Shown here piece after piece: positions 17,705-31,085 of a stretch of 64,000 nt of DNA (positions within the stretch are counted from its first letter, which is position 1; the number at the start of each line of letters is the position of its first letter). The DNA is taken from the NCBI RefSeq assembly GCF_036711975.1, contig NC_091966.1, positions 2,177,501 through 2,241,500 on the forward strand, written 5' to 3'. The stretch comes from Onthophagus taurus. Its lineage: Eukaryota; Arthropoda; Insecta; Coleoptera; Scarabaeidae. The notes below the pieces were generated by a model. The model was not told where the DNA came from, ran no database searches, and was given only the letters and a program-made list of their open reading frames with translations. The translations under genes were made by a program, and so were the position numbers.

Positions 17705-18836
17705 ATTACTAAATTAATATGTATGCTGACGATTTGCAGTTAATTTTTCGTTCCCAGGTATTGATTATCATGGTGCTGAAGCTAAAATAAATAGTGACTT
17801 AAATAGAATGTATCGTGTGGCAGCTAACTATCAATTGAGAGTCAACCCAAGTAAATCCATGTATATGTGTCTCGGTAATGCCAGGGCTAGTAGCAGACCT
17901 GTGTTAAATATACAAATGAATGGTGAAAAATAATCAGTTTAGTTCAGGAATCCAAATGCTTAAGGTTAAAAATAGATAATATGTAGATCGCAGATTGACT
18001 ATTATATCAAAAATGCTTATTCTTATTTGCGTGGACTTTATCCTCATCGAGCCTATCTTACGGTGGATCTGAAAAAGCAACAGTGTCAGTCTTTTGTTCT
18101 ATCCCAGTTTAATTACATGGCGCCACTCTACCACTTGGCTGTTGATGTGGTTGACTTCTAACCGCATACAGAGAGCGCAAAACAGTTGTCTGAGGTATAT
18201 TTATGGTATCAGAAAATTTGATAGAATTACTCATAAGCTGAAAGATATAAAATGGTTGTCAATGAAATAAAGAAGAGATCTTCATAGCTTATGTCTTTTC
18301 CATAAAATTATAATCTCATGTAAGCCCGAATATCTGTATAAGAAAATTAAGGTCAAACCCATATGTTACGAGATTAAATAATCCTATATATCCACCAAAT
18401 TATCGGACGTGTCTATTTGAAAGAAGCTTTAGCTATCACATTTACAAATCTTATAGGAAATTGCCAAATGACATGCAAACTCTGAGCTTAGGTACATTCA
18501 GGAAGAGTTTGATGCGGCTGGGGTTTCAGCATATTTACCGTTGGCATGTTGGGATTTGTGAAGGCAGTATAAATTTTTTTTGTTTTAGTTGATTAAGTAT
18601 TTTATAATTCATTTTATATGTTTTTTTTCTTTTATTTTCTTTCTTGTGTTTTCTTTTTTGCTTAATTTTTGTTCTTTTTTGCAACCAACTAGGTTGGTAT
18701 GAACAGACATTGTCTGGAACCCGCCCATTGTGTTCCTTCTTTAATTTAATATTATGAAGTAGAAATATGTACTACTAGAATATTATTTGCATTTGTGGAA
18801 GGCACAATAAAGCTATATTATTATTATTAGCAGTTA
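17705..18836 (+). mobile_element. Second LINE fragment with YADD motif and ATT-repeat tail
   Basis: On the plus strand, YADDLQLIF-type coding is visible near 17720 (read as ML-then-ADD after small shifts). Then follow INSDLNRMYRVAANYQLRVN and SKSMYMCLGNA, LRGLYPHRAYLTVDLKKQQ, and further broken RT and C-terminal pieces. AATAAA at 18806-18811 precedes (ATT)n at 18817-18829, the 3' end style of Jockey/CR1-like elements. The 5' end is truncated in the RT domain. It lies in opposite orientation inside the minus-strand LINE. I could not find a clear target duplication. Confidence 0.7.
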
Positions 18837-19359
18837 TGTTACTCGAGGTGGCGTGTCGCTCGTATTTTCTATACTTATTCACGATGCTCTAGATTGCAGA
18901 CTGAATTTTTGTGATTTTCAACATAACCATCGTGAGCGGCCCTCTTTCCGTCGATTAGAGGTTGTCTGTATTTCTTGTAGTAGTCGTCTCTTAATACTTT
19001 CCTATGGGGATTCACATTGGCCAGATAAGCCTCATTAATGAGTTGTAAATTTGCACGCATAACGTGAACGTCCTGAGTAAACCAGGATATATTTCTGCTT
19101 TTATTATTAGATTTAATTTTTATATCGAGAAAAGTATATGAAGCAGTTTCAGCGAGGTAGTTCGTTAGCACATTTGCTGCGACTTCAGGATTCACCACAT
19201 CATTCGTTCTGGCAATGTAACGTAAAAGTTTAGGGATCCTATCATGTGATAATAATGATACTAGCCCTCTTGTGTGATTGGTCTAACAGTGCTTTCCTGA
19301 GAGTGCGAATCTCAAAACTAGTGTGTAACCCCATATAGATGGCATAGGACCGAGAGGAA

Positions 19360-21693
19360 GTTCGTAAACATTGAAGAAGAGCTAGGGCTGGACTCAGATC
19401 ACTCACCAGCAATTATTACTCTAAATAACAAAGTATGTAACAAAGAACCCTTTTTATCACTAACTAATAAACTCACTAATTGGAATTTATTTCAACAAAC
19501 ATTAGATAATAAAATTCATCTTAATGCTCTTATGAAAACAAACGGAGACATTGACAATGAAGTAGAAAAGTTCTTAAAAGACATACAAAACGCAGCTTGG
19601 GCCTCAACACCAATTTTAACACCAAAACCTAAATCTAATATTTATCCTAAATTCATTAGAGACAAAATTGCAGAAAAACGGAAAGCAAGAAAGAAATGGC
19701 AAACCAATAGAATTCCTACTGATAAAACTAAATTAAATAAAATAACAGCCGAATTAAGGGCATTAACAGATAGCCACAAAGAAAATAATATTCAAAAGTA
19801 CTTAAAAGACCTTACTGACGATGCCAGTACTAATTATTCTCTGTGGAAGGCAACAAGAAAGCTTAAAGTTCCAAAAACACATACACCTCCAATTCGAAAT
19901 AATAATGGAAATTGGGCTAAGAGCAATCAAGAAAAAGTTAATTTGTTTGCTGAACATCTGAAAGGAACTTTTACATCAGACAGTCCAACAACTATGCTAA
20001 ATAGTGTCCCTAGTGTATTTCAAAGTGATCAGCAGAGTAATATACCATGTGTAAGAATGAAAGAACTGTATTATGAAATACAAAAACTAAATGTAAAGAA
20101 ATCAGTGGGGTATGACCTAATTAATGGAGAAACATTGAAACATCTACCAAAACGGGCGATTACAAAACTATTACACATAATTAATGCTGCTTTTAAACAG
20201 AAATACTTCCCAAGCATATGGAAAGTTGCTGAAATAATAATGATACCAAAACCTGGTAAACCCCCCACAGATGTTACATCATATAGGCCAATCTCATTAT
20301 TACCCTTACTATCAAAACTGCTTGAAAAATTACTATTAAAAAGACTAAAACCTGTCATAGAAGAAAAAGCCCTAATACCAACACATCAATTTGGGTTTCG
20401 GAATAAACATACAACAATAGACCAAGTGCATAGAATAACGAATACTATCGAAATAGCAATGGAAGAAAATAAAGTCTGCTCTGCCGTATTTTTGGATGTT
20501 GCACAAGCTTTCGACAAAGTCTGGTTAGATGGTTTAAATTACAAACTAGACCAAATACTACCATCAACGTATAGTCAACTATTAAAATCATATCTTGCTG
20601 ATCGATATTTTAGAGTAAAATACGAAAACGCTTATTCACCAATACATGAAATACGAGCCGGAGTTCCTCAAGGAAGTGTGCTTGGCCCAACATTGTACTT
20701 ACTCTACACATTCGACCTTCCTCAAGTACCAGAAACTTTAACAGCTACATTCGCAGACGACACAGCGATCTTGGCTGTTGCAGAAAATGAAGTAGTTGCA
20801 GCAACTAAGTTACAATTGGCATTAAATTCAATAGAAAACTGGACCTAACGATGGCTAATAAAACTAAATGCAAATAAATCGACATTCATAAACTTTACTT
20901 ACAAGAAAGTAAACTATGTCCCAGTACACATAAATGGCAATGCCGACACCGCAAAATATCTTGGTATGACGCTGGATGCCAAACTCAAATGGAAAGCTCA
21001 CGTCAAAAAAAAACGTGAGGAACTTGATATCAAATTTAGACACCTATATTGGCTTATTGGCAGAAAATTAACGCTATCACTAAGAAACAAGTTGTTAATA
21101 TACAAACAAGTATTAAAACCAAAATGGACATACGGAATCCAACTGTGGGGTTGTACCTGCAAGACAAATGCAAGTCTGATTCAAAGATTCCAGAACAAAG
21201 TACTAAGGTGCATATTGAATGCATCTTGGTATATAAGAAACACCGACCTCCATCGCGACTTGAAAGTAGCATCGGTGTCATCAGAAATTGCATCATTTGC
21301 ATGTAAACATGAGAAGAGAATGCACGAACATCCCAACATCGAGGCCATACAGCTTCTCGACAACGAGGATGTCCTGCGTCGCCTTCAGAGGATGAAGCCG
21401 TTCGATTTAGTGACCTAGTGCCCTAGTCGATTCAGTGCGGAATTATAACAAAAACAATAATACCCAATACGTGTGTTCCGCGTATCGCAGTGTGCGCGTT
21501 TTTGTGTTTTGGTCTTAAAACGGTAAAAATATGACAATATTTATCTATATTATGGGAAAAGCAGACTGGACCACTGGGAAAAACTGCAAAACATTATCTA
21601 GTTTAATTTAGTGTTAAAAATAAGTAACTAATTAGTATGTATTTACTAGGTGTTATACAATTGTGCTATGCATAATATAGAAAAAAAAAAAAA
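19360..21693 (+). mobile_element. 5'-truncated Jockey-like LINE with poly(A) tail and 14-bp target duplication
   Basis: A nearly intact ORF2 part: the end of the endonuclease (ELGLDSDHSPAIITLN), then a linker. The RT follows with SYRPISLLPLLSKLLEKLLL, HQFGFRNKHTTIDQVHRI, AVFLDVAQAFDKVW, GVPQGSVLGPTLYLLYTFDL and FADDTAIL, then the thumb and a C-terminal region to a stop at 21416-21418. One premature stop (TAA 20846-20848) interrupts it just after the RT core. The tail is A(14) to 21693. The direct repeat AGGACCGAGAGGAA occurs at 19346-19359 and 21694-21707. Perfect duplications and a single stop suggest a fairly recent insertion. Confidence 0.9.
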
Positions 21694-21907
21694 AGGACCG
21701 AGAGGAATGGGGAAGAACAGTAAACACCTAATATCACAAAAACTAGGCTAGGTAGAAAGGCTGAGGAGGAGGATGGAACAATAGATTCAACAATATCCCA
21801 AAAATCTCAAATTTCAACATCATATTCAATTTCATCTCAAATTTATTAAGAACTATATGAAACCTTTATTTAACCATATTACATCATTAATTTATTTATT
21901 AATCTAA

Positions 21908-24900
21908 TTATTTATTTATTTGATTTAAAGGAACGCCTCGTTTGACTACATGTGGTATAGTTTTTGGAACCATTCTATAACAAAAAATTTTTTTATTAAT
22001 CCCCAATATCAAAATGAATTAATAAATCAACTTACGATATACAATCGATGATGGGACAAACAGATAAACACATTGTACATCCCGTACAATCATCGGTAAC
22101 TTTGGGAATGTGTGTTTTAGCATCAAATCGAATTGCTTGATACCCAGAGTCATTACACGCCATGTAACATTTTCCACAGTTTATACACATATCCTAAAAA
22201 GTTAAAAATTACTACAAAATCATAAAAAACAAAATTAATATTACATCATCTATTAAAGCAACGACTTGCTTTGAGTTATCCAAAGCTTTATATGTTCCAA
22301 TTTTCGGTAAACTCCTCCCAATGACATCTTTAACGCTGAGTGTTTCCGCTTTGGATTGCGATTGAGGCAAATTAACTCCCGATTCTGTCGTAATCGTCCC
22401 CTTTTGGCGTAAAATTTCAAGTTGTTCTTCCCGCTGTAATTTATATTCGCCGAAATGTGGCAATTTCATCCCATTTTTATCATAAACACTTTCAACTAAT
22501 TTTCCTTTTTGATGTTTTAGACTTGGTGGACTTTGACCTTTCCAATTCGGTAAACGTTGGTCTAAATATAACAACGTTTTTAACCCCGTGCAATAATCAT
22601 TAATGAGGGTGAAATCTTGATTTTGTACCGCACTGCAAACTTGAAGAATGGTAGCTCCGCATTGAAGAAATTGTAACGCAACATCGGCTGAGTCAATACC
22701 CCCGATTCCTAAAATAGGAAATCCTGGGATTGCGTTAGAAATTGCGGATACAGCTCTTAATCCAACTGGGCGGGTGGCGTTTCCGCTAACACCACCGTAA
22801 GTGGTGCGTTTTTCGTATCCAACTCCCGGCCAAGGTTCTCCGTTTGGATTAATTGTCATTAAACCGGAAATTGTATTAATCGCTGAAACTCCCCATGCTC
22901 CCCCACGTTTAGCCGCTAAAGCTATATCGACGATATTCGTGATATTGGGTGTTAATTTAATGAAAAATGGAATATCGACAACCGATTTAACCCATTTTGA
23001 AATTCCCTCAACCAATTCGGGTTTTTGCCCGCAAGCTAACCCCATTCCCGATTCACCCATCCCATGAGGACACGACAAATTCAACTCTAAAGCATCCGCG
23101 CCACTTTTTACCGTTTTAACCGCGAGTTCTTTCCAATCATTTTCGTTATAACTACACATAATACTCGCGATTATAATCTTCTCGGGAAAATCTTTTTTTA
23201 ACTCTTCGATTCCTTTCAACCAGTAACTTTCGTGTTTTTCCGAAATCAATTCGATATTTAAAAAGGATCCTTGTTGCGGGCCATAATTATTTTCCCCGGA
23301 AGTTGTACCCCTTACAATTCTCGGCGAAACATTCGTGACTAAATCTTTTTCTAACGAGAACGTTTTTGTTACTACAAAACCCCAACCTTGTTCGAAAGCT
23401 CTTCTTATCATCGGTAAACTGGTTGTTGGTGGCGCAGACGCTAATCCAAAAGGATTCTCAAATTTAATTCCACACATTTCAACGGAAATATCTACATCGT
23501 CTATTTCTGTGTGGAAAAGTGGTAATTTGGGTTTTGATTCTTTTGGGAGTCCTTCTAAAGAGGAATGGATGTACCAAGCTGCTGTTTTGCCATCATTCAC
23601 CGATTCCACGGTTGTTTCAGCCACCCCAGCCATATCACCACCACACCATACTTTTGGGTGCGATGTTTGCATTGTAATTTTATTAACTTCAGGTAAATTT
23701 GAGTATGCATCGAGTTTTAATGGGTTTAATGCTTCAATAACTAAAATAAAAAAAATAGTAACAGTTAGTAAATACAGTAAAGTTAGTTACAGAAAAACCT
23801 CGATATTTTATATTTATACCAAGGACGGTAGAATATAAGAGGAGTGCTATATCATGGGAACAAATGCACAGATCGAAGGCCCATTCGTGACGTCACTCAA
23901 TTACTATTTTATACTTTGAATTAGCAAATGCTTAATTTATTGTTGTTAGTTTGAGACTTCTGGTTCATAATATAAAATAAAGATTTTGATCGAGTTTAGG
24001 CGTGCGTCTCTTAAACCCAAAATTTTCTGGTTCTCGGTCTGGTGTTAGTTTTACTTTTAGTTCAATAAAAAGGTACAACAATCTAGCGCAGAATAATGAT
24101 TAACTAATATATTATTACTAAACCTAAAAATAGAATGTTCTGATAAGAAGAAGACCAAATACTGCTAGCAGAAGACTTGATACTATTTGCAAAAGACTAG
24201 ACATTATTAATCCAAGACTAGACACTACTAGTAGAAGACCAGATACTGCTGCCAGACGACCAGATAGTGCCAGCAGAAGACTAGATATTGTTTATTCAAG
24301 ACTAGATACTAATGATAGAAGATCATATCCTGCTGGCAGAATACTTGATACTATTTGCAAAAGATTAGACATTGCTAATGAAATGCAATACACTGTTTGC
24401 AAAAGACTTCATACCGCTAATGATTGACCACATACTGTAAGAGTTCTACTTTTAGTTCAATAAAAATGTACAACAATCTAGCGCTGAATAACAGATAAAA
24501 CTAGAACTAACACTAGACCTAGAAAGTGTCGGGTTTAGCCGCACGTCTCTCAAGACGGCTAAACGCGAATGTTTCTAGTTCTAGGTCTAGTGTTAGTTCT
24601 AGTTTTACACTAGCACTATCACTAGAAGTAACACAACACCTAGACCGAGAACTACAAGCATTCGAGTTTAGCCACACGTCTCTCAAGACGACTTGTTAAC
24701 ATTAGACCTAGAACTAGAAACATTCGGATTTAGCCGCACGTCTCTCAAGACGGCTAAACCCGAATGATTCTAGTTCTAGGTCTTTTGTTAGTTCTAGTGA
24801 TAGTGCTAGTACAATACTAGAACTAGCACTAGACCGAGAGTGCTAGTTCTAGTATTGCCTTCTTCTAGTATTAGTTCTAGTATTAGCAGTCTTGAGAGAC

Positions 24901-27900
24901 GTGCGGCTAAACCGGAATACTTCTAGTTCTCGGTCTAGTGTTAGTTCTAGTATTGCACAAGCACTATCACTAGAACTAACACAAAACCTAGACCTAGAAT
25001 CATTCGGGTTTAGCCATCTTGAGAGACGTGAGACTAAACCCGAATGTTTCTAAGTCTAGTGTTAGTTCTAGTTTTAGTTCAATAAAAGTATAGAACAATT
25101 TAACGCTGAATAACAACTGAAAGTAGAGCTAACACTAGCACTAGAACTAACACTAGAACTTGAGACATTCGCATTTAGCTTTCTTAAGACGGCTAAACCC
25201 GAACTTTTTTTAATTCTAGGTTTAGTGTTAGAATTACTGTCCTTGATTTATACATTGTATAGACAACTCGGGGAATACCCCGAGTTTATCGAAATGAAGC
25301 AAGAACAACCAAAGTTAGATTCTATCTATGAGCACTATCATTTATATTGAAATACACTGATGTATTAAATAGATAATTATAAATAGATTATTGAGGTAAT
25401 ACTGTGTTAAATAAATTTTAACTTATTAATATAATTCTAGTGCAGAATAATAATTAACTAATATATTAATACTAAACCTAAAAATAGAATGTTTTAATAA
25501 GAAGAAGACCAGATACTGCTAGCAGAAGGCTTGATACTATTTGCAAAAGACTAGACGTTATTAATAGACACTGCTACTAGAAGACCAGATACTGCTGCCA
25601 GACGACAGATATTGTTTATTCAAGACTAGATACTAATGACAGAAGATCATATCCTGCTGGCAGAATACTTGATACTATTTGTAAAAGATTAGACATTGCT
25701 AATGGAATGCAATACACTATTTGCGGAAGACTTCATACCGCTAATGAATGATTTAGTTCAATAAAAATGTACAACAATCTAGCGCTGAATAACAGATAAA
25801 ACTAGAACTAACACTAGCACTATCACTAGAACTAACACAAGACCTAGAACTAGAATCATTCGGGTTTAGCCGTCTTGAGAGACGTGCGACTAAACCCGAA
25901 AGTTTCTAGTTCTAAGTCTAGTTTTAGTTCTACTATTACACTAGCACTATCATTAGATCTAACACAAGACCTATAACTAGAATCATTCGGGTTTAGCCGT
26001 CTTGAGAGACGTGCGGCTAAATCCGAATGTTTCTAGTTCTCCGTCTAGTGCTAGTTCTAGTATTGTACTAGCACTATCACTAGAACTAACACAAGACCTA
26101 GAACTAGAATCATTCGGGTTTAGCCGTCTTGAGAGACGTGCGGCTAAATCCGAATGTTTCTAGTTCTAGGTCTAATGTTAGTTTTAGTGACAGTGGTAAG
26201 TAGCGCTAGCTAGCATAAGATGTTGCATATTTTTATTGCACGAAAACTAGAACTAACATTAGACCTAGAACTAGAATCATTCGCGTTTAGCCGTCTTGAG
26301 AGACGTGCGACTAAACCCGAAAGTTTCTAGTTCTAAGTCTAGTTTTAGTTCTACTATTACACTAGCACTATCATTAGATCTAACACAAGACCTATAACTA
26401 GAATCATTCGGGTTTAGCCGTCTTGAGAGACGTGCGGCTAAATCCGAATGTTTCTAGTTCTCCGTCTAGTGCTAGTTCTAGTATTGTACTAGCACTATCA
26501 CTAGAACTAACATAAGACCTAGAACTAGAATCATTCGGGTTTAGCCGTCTTGAGAAAGGTGCGGCTAAATCCGAATGTTTCTAGTTCTAGGTCTAATGTT
26601 AGTTTTAGTGACAGTGGTAAGTAGAGCTAGCTAGCATAAGATGTCACTATGTTGCATATTTTTATTGCACGAAAACTAGAACTAACATTAGACCTAGAAC
26701 TAGAATCATTCGCGTTTAGCCGTTTTGAGAGACGTGCGGCTAAACCCGAATGCTTCTAGTTCTCGATCTAGTGTCAGTTCTAGTATTGCACTAACACTAT
26801 CACTAGAACTAACACAAGACCTAGAACTAGAATCATTCGGGTTTAGCCGTCTTGAGAGACGTGCGACTAAATCCGAATGTTTCTAGTTCTAGGTCTAATG
26901 TTAGTTTTAGTGACAGTGATAAGCAGAGCTAGTTAGCACAAGATATCACTATGTTACATATTTTTGTTGCACTAAAACTAGAACTAAGATACTAGAACTA
27001 GATACTTTCTAGTTCTAGGTCTAATGTTAGTTCTAGTTTTGCACTATCACTAGAACTAACACAAGACCTAGATCTAGAATCGAGACGCGAGGCTAACCCC
27101 GAATGTTTCTAGGTCTAGTGTTAGTACTAGTTTCAGTTCAATAAAATATACAACAATTTAACGCTGAATAATAACTACAAGTAGAGCTAACACTAGCACT
27201 AGAACTTGAGACATTCGGGTTTAGCCTTGCGTTTTCTAGCTTTAGTGTTAGAACTACCGTCCTCGATTTATACATTGTCTACACAACTCGGGGAATAACC
27301 CGAATTTATCTATGACCATGAAATAGAGCAAGTTGAGGAACAACCCAAGTTAGATTTTATCTTTGAGCTCTAACATTTATATTTAAATACATCAATGTAT
27401 TAAATAGATAATTATAAATAGATTATTGAGGTAATAATGTATTAATTAAATTTTAACTTATTAATTTAATTCTTACTTTCTTTGCTTTGTATTTTCGATC
27501 CAAAAGCAGTAATAATAAAGTTAGTTTTAACGGTGGTTAATTGAGTTTCGTCCCGTTTCCAAACCCCGTTTTCTTCTTCGTTTCTCGCAAAAGTAATTGA
27601 TTTGATCTTTCCTCCTTTAACTTCAACGCTGTGGGGCGATTGGAACCCGACTAATTCGCATTTTTCTTCAATTGCCAAAGAAACTTCTTCGGGAACAGCT
27701 CGAATATTTGTAAAACCAGCTCTAAAGATGACATAAACCTTTTTAGCCCCGCATCTCAACGCGGAAGTGGCACAATCAAACGCGGTATCCCCCGAGCCGA
27801 TTACAACAACGATTCCGTGTAATTTTGGAAGTGTTGGTTCCATTAAAGAGGCGCATCTACACATGTTGGGTTTGCTGGCTTCTGTTACTTTGGGTAGGAA

Positions 27901-28924
27901 GGATTTTGAGGTGTAATAACCGTGTTCTGGGGTTAAATTTTCGAAAACTTTGTCGGTTTTTGGTTCGGGTAGGCCGATTCCTAAGAAGATTGCGTCGGTT
28001 TTTTCTTGGAGAAGCTTTTCTATTGTTATATCTCGAGTTGAGAGGGAACGTTTCGTTTCGATTTTAACACCGAGATCTTCGACGAGTTTTACTTCAAAGT
28101 TGATTACGTTCATTGGGAGGCGATATTGGGGGATTTCTGAGGTGCTAAGACCTCCTATGTAATTATTTTTTTCGTAAATCGTTATATTTTCGTAACCTAA
28201 TCTCCCCAAAAATGTCGCGCATGATAAAGACGCTGGTCCACCACCTAAAAGAACAATTTTTGCTTTTGGATTTTTTGGTGGAGGTGTTTTTGGGTTTCTG
28301 ATTTGTTTGATGTTCATTTTACTAAAAACTTCGGTTGCAAATTGTTGTAATCCCCCAATGTTAATTGGTCCTTCTTCGCTTGCTTGAAGATTACAGCCTC
28401 CGACGCAAAGATCGCTTGTGGGGCAAACCATCCCGCAAGTTATCCCCAATGGGTTATCCGAAAAAATCGCTTTAGCAGCTCCATAATAATTTTTGTTAGC
28501 TATGCTGGTTATAAACGATTTGATATCGAGTTGTGTGGGGCATGATTTTTGACACGGCGCATCTGCGCATTTAAGACACCTCGCCGCTTCTTTTAATGCA
28601 CCCCTTTCGGATAAAGTGGTTGGTTTGATGTCTGAGAAGTCGTTCTCCAAACTGGGACATTTCTAAATAATTCGATATAATTTAATTATTATTATTTAAT
28701 TGTTATGTTAAATTAGTCACCGAACAATGTTTATCCGCATTCCTTTTCCATTGCTTTTTCGCCGATTTCGTAACACTTGATGGGAGGACGGTTGAGTGCG
28801 TCGCAACTCTTGGATTCAAGGCCAAGAGGTTCTAAACAATTATTACATTCGTTTACCTCAAAAAAAATAATATTAAAAAATTACTTACTTCAATATCTGG
28901 GATATCTACACTAATTTTACTCAT
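21908..28924 (-). CDS. DPYD: DPYD, dihydropyrimidine dehydrogenase (NADP+), complete gene
   Basis: A cytosolic enzyme that reduces uracil and thymine, the first step of pyrimidine breakdown; su(r) is the fly orthologue. Six exons: 28924-28889 (ATG), 28831-28721, 28662-27477, 23740-22245, 22193-22036 and 21974-21908 (TAA). Phases join; 3054 nt, 1017 residues, against 1025 in human. In order: N-terminal Fe-S cysteines ([28 protein letters not shown]), FAD site [23 protein letters not shown] site [23 protein letters not shown] barrel with [17 protein letters not shown] (catalytic Cys near 681), and C-terminal ferredoxin motifs CINCGKC and CTGCTMC. All key residues are present. The intron 23741-27476 is 3.7 kb of repeats; the others are 50-60 bp. 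Confidence 0.97.
24000..25440. repeat. DPYD intron array, unit 1: short 'TACTGCTAGCAGAAGA' repeats, hairpin repeats and a unique tail
   Basis: The unit opens near 24100 with an AT-rich lead (CTAATATATTATTACTAAAC). About 300 bp of diverged ~30-bp repeats follow (GATACTGCTAGCAGAAGACT types, 24140-24430), then the palindromic TTTAGCC/GGCTAAA hairpin repeats (24470-25220). It ends with a 210-bp tail (25231-25440) containing ACAACTCGGGGAATACCC and TTAAATAGATAATTATAAAT. The same order recurs in unit 2. No coding sense. Confidence 0.8.
25441..27471. repeat. DPYD intron array, unit 2, ending at the exon 3 splice donor
   Basis: A second copy of the lead, ~30-bp repeats (25500-25750), hairpin repeats (25790-27240, more copies than unit 1) and tail (27248-27471). 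A 380-bp block with the ACAGTGGTAAGTAG phrase is itself duplicated at about 25900-26280 and 26310-26700. The tail ends one base before the minus-strand splice donor of exon 3 (GTAAGA, 27476-27471). So unit 1's tail is a copy of the intron's own first ~220 bp. Confidence 0.8.
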
Positions 28925-29889
28925 GGTAAAGCACTCTGACCCTGAACCACGAGTTATAATGTTATAAAACAAAGTAAAAAAAGTTTTAAATGAACTCTCG
29001 CTCTAGTTGAGTGTTAAAAACGTACTGTTGGTCGCTTTCCCCAGTTACATAGTTACGGTTATTGAACGATTACGGTTAAAAAGATAAGGAAAGATAATCA
29101 GGGTCAACTGCGAAAATCTTTTAAAGAATTAATATATCTAAGGATTAAATAATTTAAATATTTTGTTGATTGTATTATAACAATTAGTAATAATAGGAAT
29201 AATAACAATACACGTTTTAAACACGTGAGTATATATTATATCAGTTGGTCAGTTGATTGGCTCTTAATCGGTTTAAAAATGATCACGAGTAATCGAGGAA
29301 CAAGGTCAAACACGAGCAAGATAAATTTATAGAATCCGATTATGTATCAAAAATGTATTTTTTTGTATGAATCTTGAGATTAGGTTCAAAAATCTTTATT
29401 GATAAATAAGTAAACATATTAAGTGATTTATCCTTAATAGTCGTTTAGTGACGATAAACTATCGATAACCTCGATATATTACGCTTTGATTTTTGAAATC
29501 ACCGTATAGTATTTCAAAATTCTTATCAAAAAAAGGTGGAAATTTGAAAAACATGTTTTTAATTATAGTTTATCTAAAAAAAATTAATCAAAGCAAACAT
29601 AAGAATTGCACTTGAGATGATTACTATTTTCTAAAAGAAATTATCGAAATAATAAAGTGGTGTTGAGTGAAAATAATTCAAGTATATCCTTGAAAGGTTC
29701 TAAAATTGCCACACAACTTGTAGAATTAATTTCTTGAAAGAACACAAACATAAATTTATGATAAAATGATTCTAGAACTTGAAATTATAACTATAGATCT
29801 ATTTATTATGCTTGCCATGATGTAAGACATCCATTAATGTTACAAATTCTAAATGATTCTAGAAGTCCAGAATAATTGTAATATTTGTT
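28925..29889. other. DPYD upstream region
   Basis: AT-rich, mostly single-copy DNA upstream of the DPYD start codon. It should hold the DPYD 5' UTR and promoter. I see no convincing TATA box, no coding segment and no transposon ends. Confidence 0.4.
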
Positions 29890-31080
29890 ATTTAACTATA
29901 TCTACATACTAGATATTGCTTGCAGAAGATTAGTTATTAATTACAACGCTATACATATACTGTTAATATAAATCTAAAAATTGCTAATAGTAGAGTAGGT
30001 AGTGCTTGTAAAAGATAAGTTCTGCTTGCAGAAAATAAGACACTGTTAATGAATGTGTACAAAGTTTTTAATAAAAGACTAGATAGTGTTTGCAGAACAT
30101 CGCATACTGTTTCCATAATACTGCGTACAATTTGTGGAAGACTAGATACTGCTTGAAGTAGCTTGATATTGCTAATAGAAGACCAGATGCTGCGTGCAGA
30201 AGACTAGATACTGTTAATGAGTGTCTAAAAACTAGTTATAGATTGCTGAATGCTGTTTGTAAAAGGCTATTATTTGCGAAAGTTCAGTTACTGTTAAGAA
30301 GAAGATCAGATACTGCTTGTGGAAGGTGGGATACTGTTCATGAATGTCTAGAAATTGCTAAAAAAAGACTAGACACTGCGTATTGCGTGCAGAAGATTAG
30401 ATACTAATTGAAGAACCTAGATACTGCCAATAGAATACTATACATTATTTGCAGAAGAGTAAATACTGTTAATGTATGCCTAGGAAGTGCTAATGGAAGA
30501 CGAAATGCTACTTGCATAACACTAGATACTGCTTCCAGAAGATTAAATCTATTCGTAAAAGTCTAAATACTCTTCGCAGAAGATTAGTTACTGTGTTAAT
30601 AAATGACAAACTAGTTATAAATGACTTGATACTGTTTACAAAAGACTATTGTTTAGGAGCTATTTGTAAAAAACTAGATAGTGCTTGCAGAAGATTAATT
30701 AGTGCTTAATTAGTCGAGAAATTGCTAATAGAAGACTAAATATTATTTCCAGAAGATTAGAAAACTATTTATAAAAGATTTAATATTCTTTACAGAACGT
30801 TAGTTACTGTTAATGAATGTGTAGACTATTAGGAGACGAGACTCTAATAAGAGAACTTGAAAAAGAATTCGAATTTGTTAGAAATCTACTTAGTGTTTGC
30901 GGAAGTATAGATTTTGCTTGAAAAGGTCTAAACTTTGTTTATAGAACTCTAAATACAGCTTATAAAGGACTACTTAGATACTGTTAATGAATGTCTAGAA
31001 ACTGGTGATAGATTGCTAGATACTTGTAAAGCACTAGACAATTCTTGTAGAAATCTAGATACAGCATTTGCTATTTGAAT
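29890..31080. repeat. Diverged ~30-bp tandem repeat block ('AGAAGACTAGATACTG' family)
   Basis: About 35 to 40 irregular copies of phrases such as GCAGAAGACTAGATACTG, TTAATGAATGTCTAGAAA and TGCTAATAGAAGAC, restarting every 25-40 bp. The same family forms part of both DPYD intron units and appears inverted at 53640-54060. Short apparent ORFs here are chance. Confidence 0.75.
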
Positions 31081-31085
31081 ATGTA

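Larger units (their letters stand above)
15060..19255 (-). mobile_element. Non-LTR retrotransposon (Jockey/CR1-like), split by two later insertions
   Basis: Minus-strand pieces in the right order for ORF2. At 19198-18875 there is a pre-RT linker (NISWFTQDVHVMRANL). At 17680-17250 the RT domain starts (EVRDVIDKIKNGKYYDCFG, then NVAGNFRPINILPVLSKIFE). At 15850-15471 the palm follows (SVSFVDLTKAFECVSH, LGSILDPILFLIYINDLP, LLYAGDTIFIS). At 15440-15060 is the thumb (FLGLYLDSVLIW, QRRAIRIVGSLGYN). The usual F/YADD is AGD here, and frameshifts occur, so it is dead. The pieces are separated by a Tc1 element (15853-17238) and by a LINE in the opposite direction (about 17705-18836). Confidence 0.78.

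Noticed and set aside
23335-23838. 167-codon plus-strand ORF
   Set aside because: It is antisense to DPYD exon 4 and runs into the intron; no independent support.
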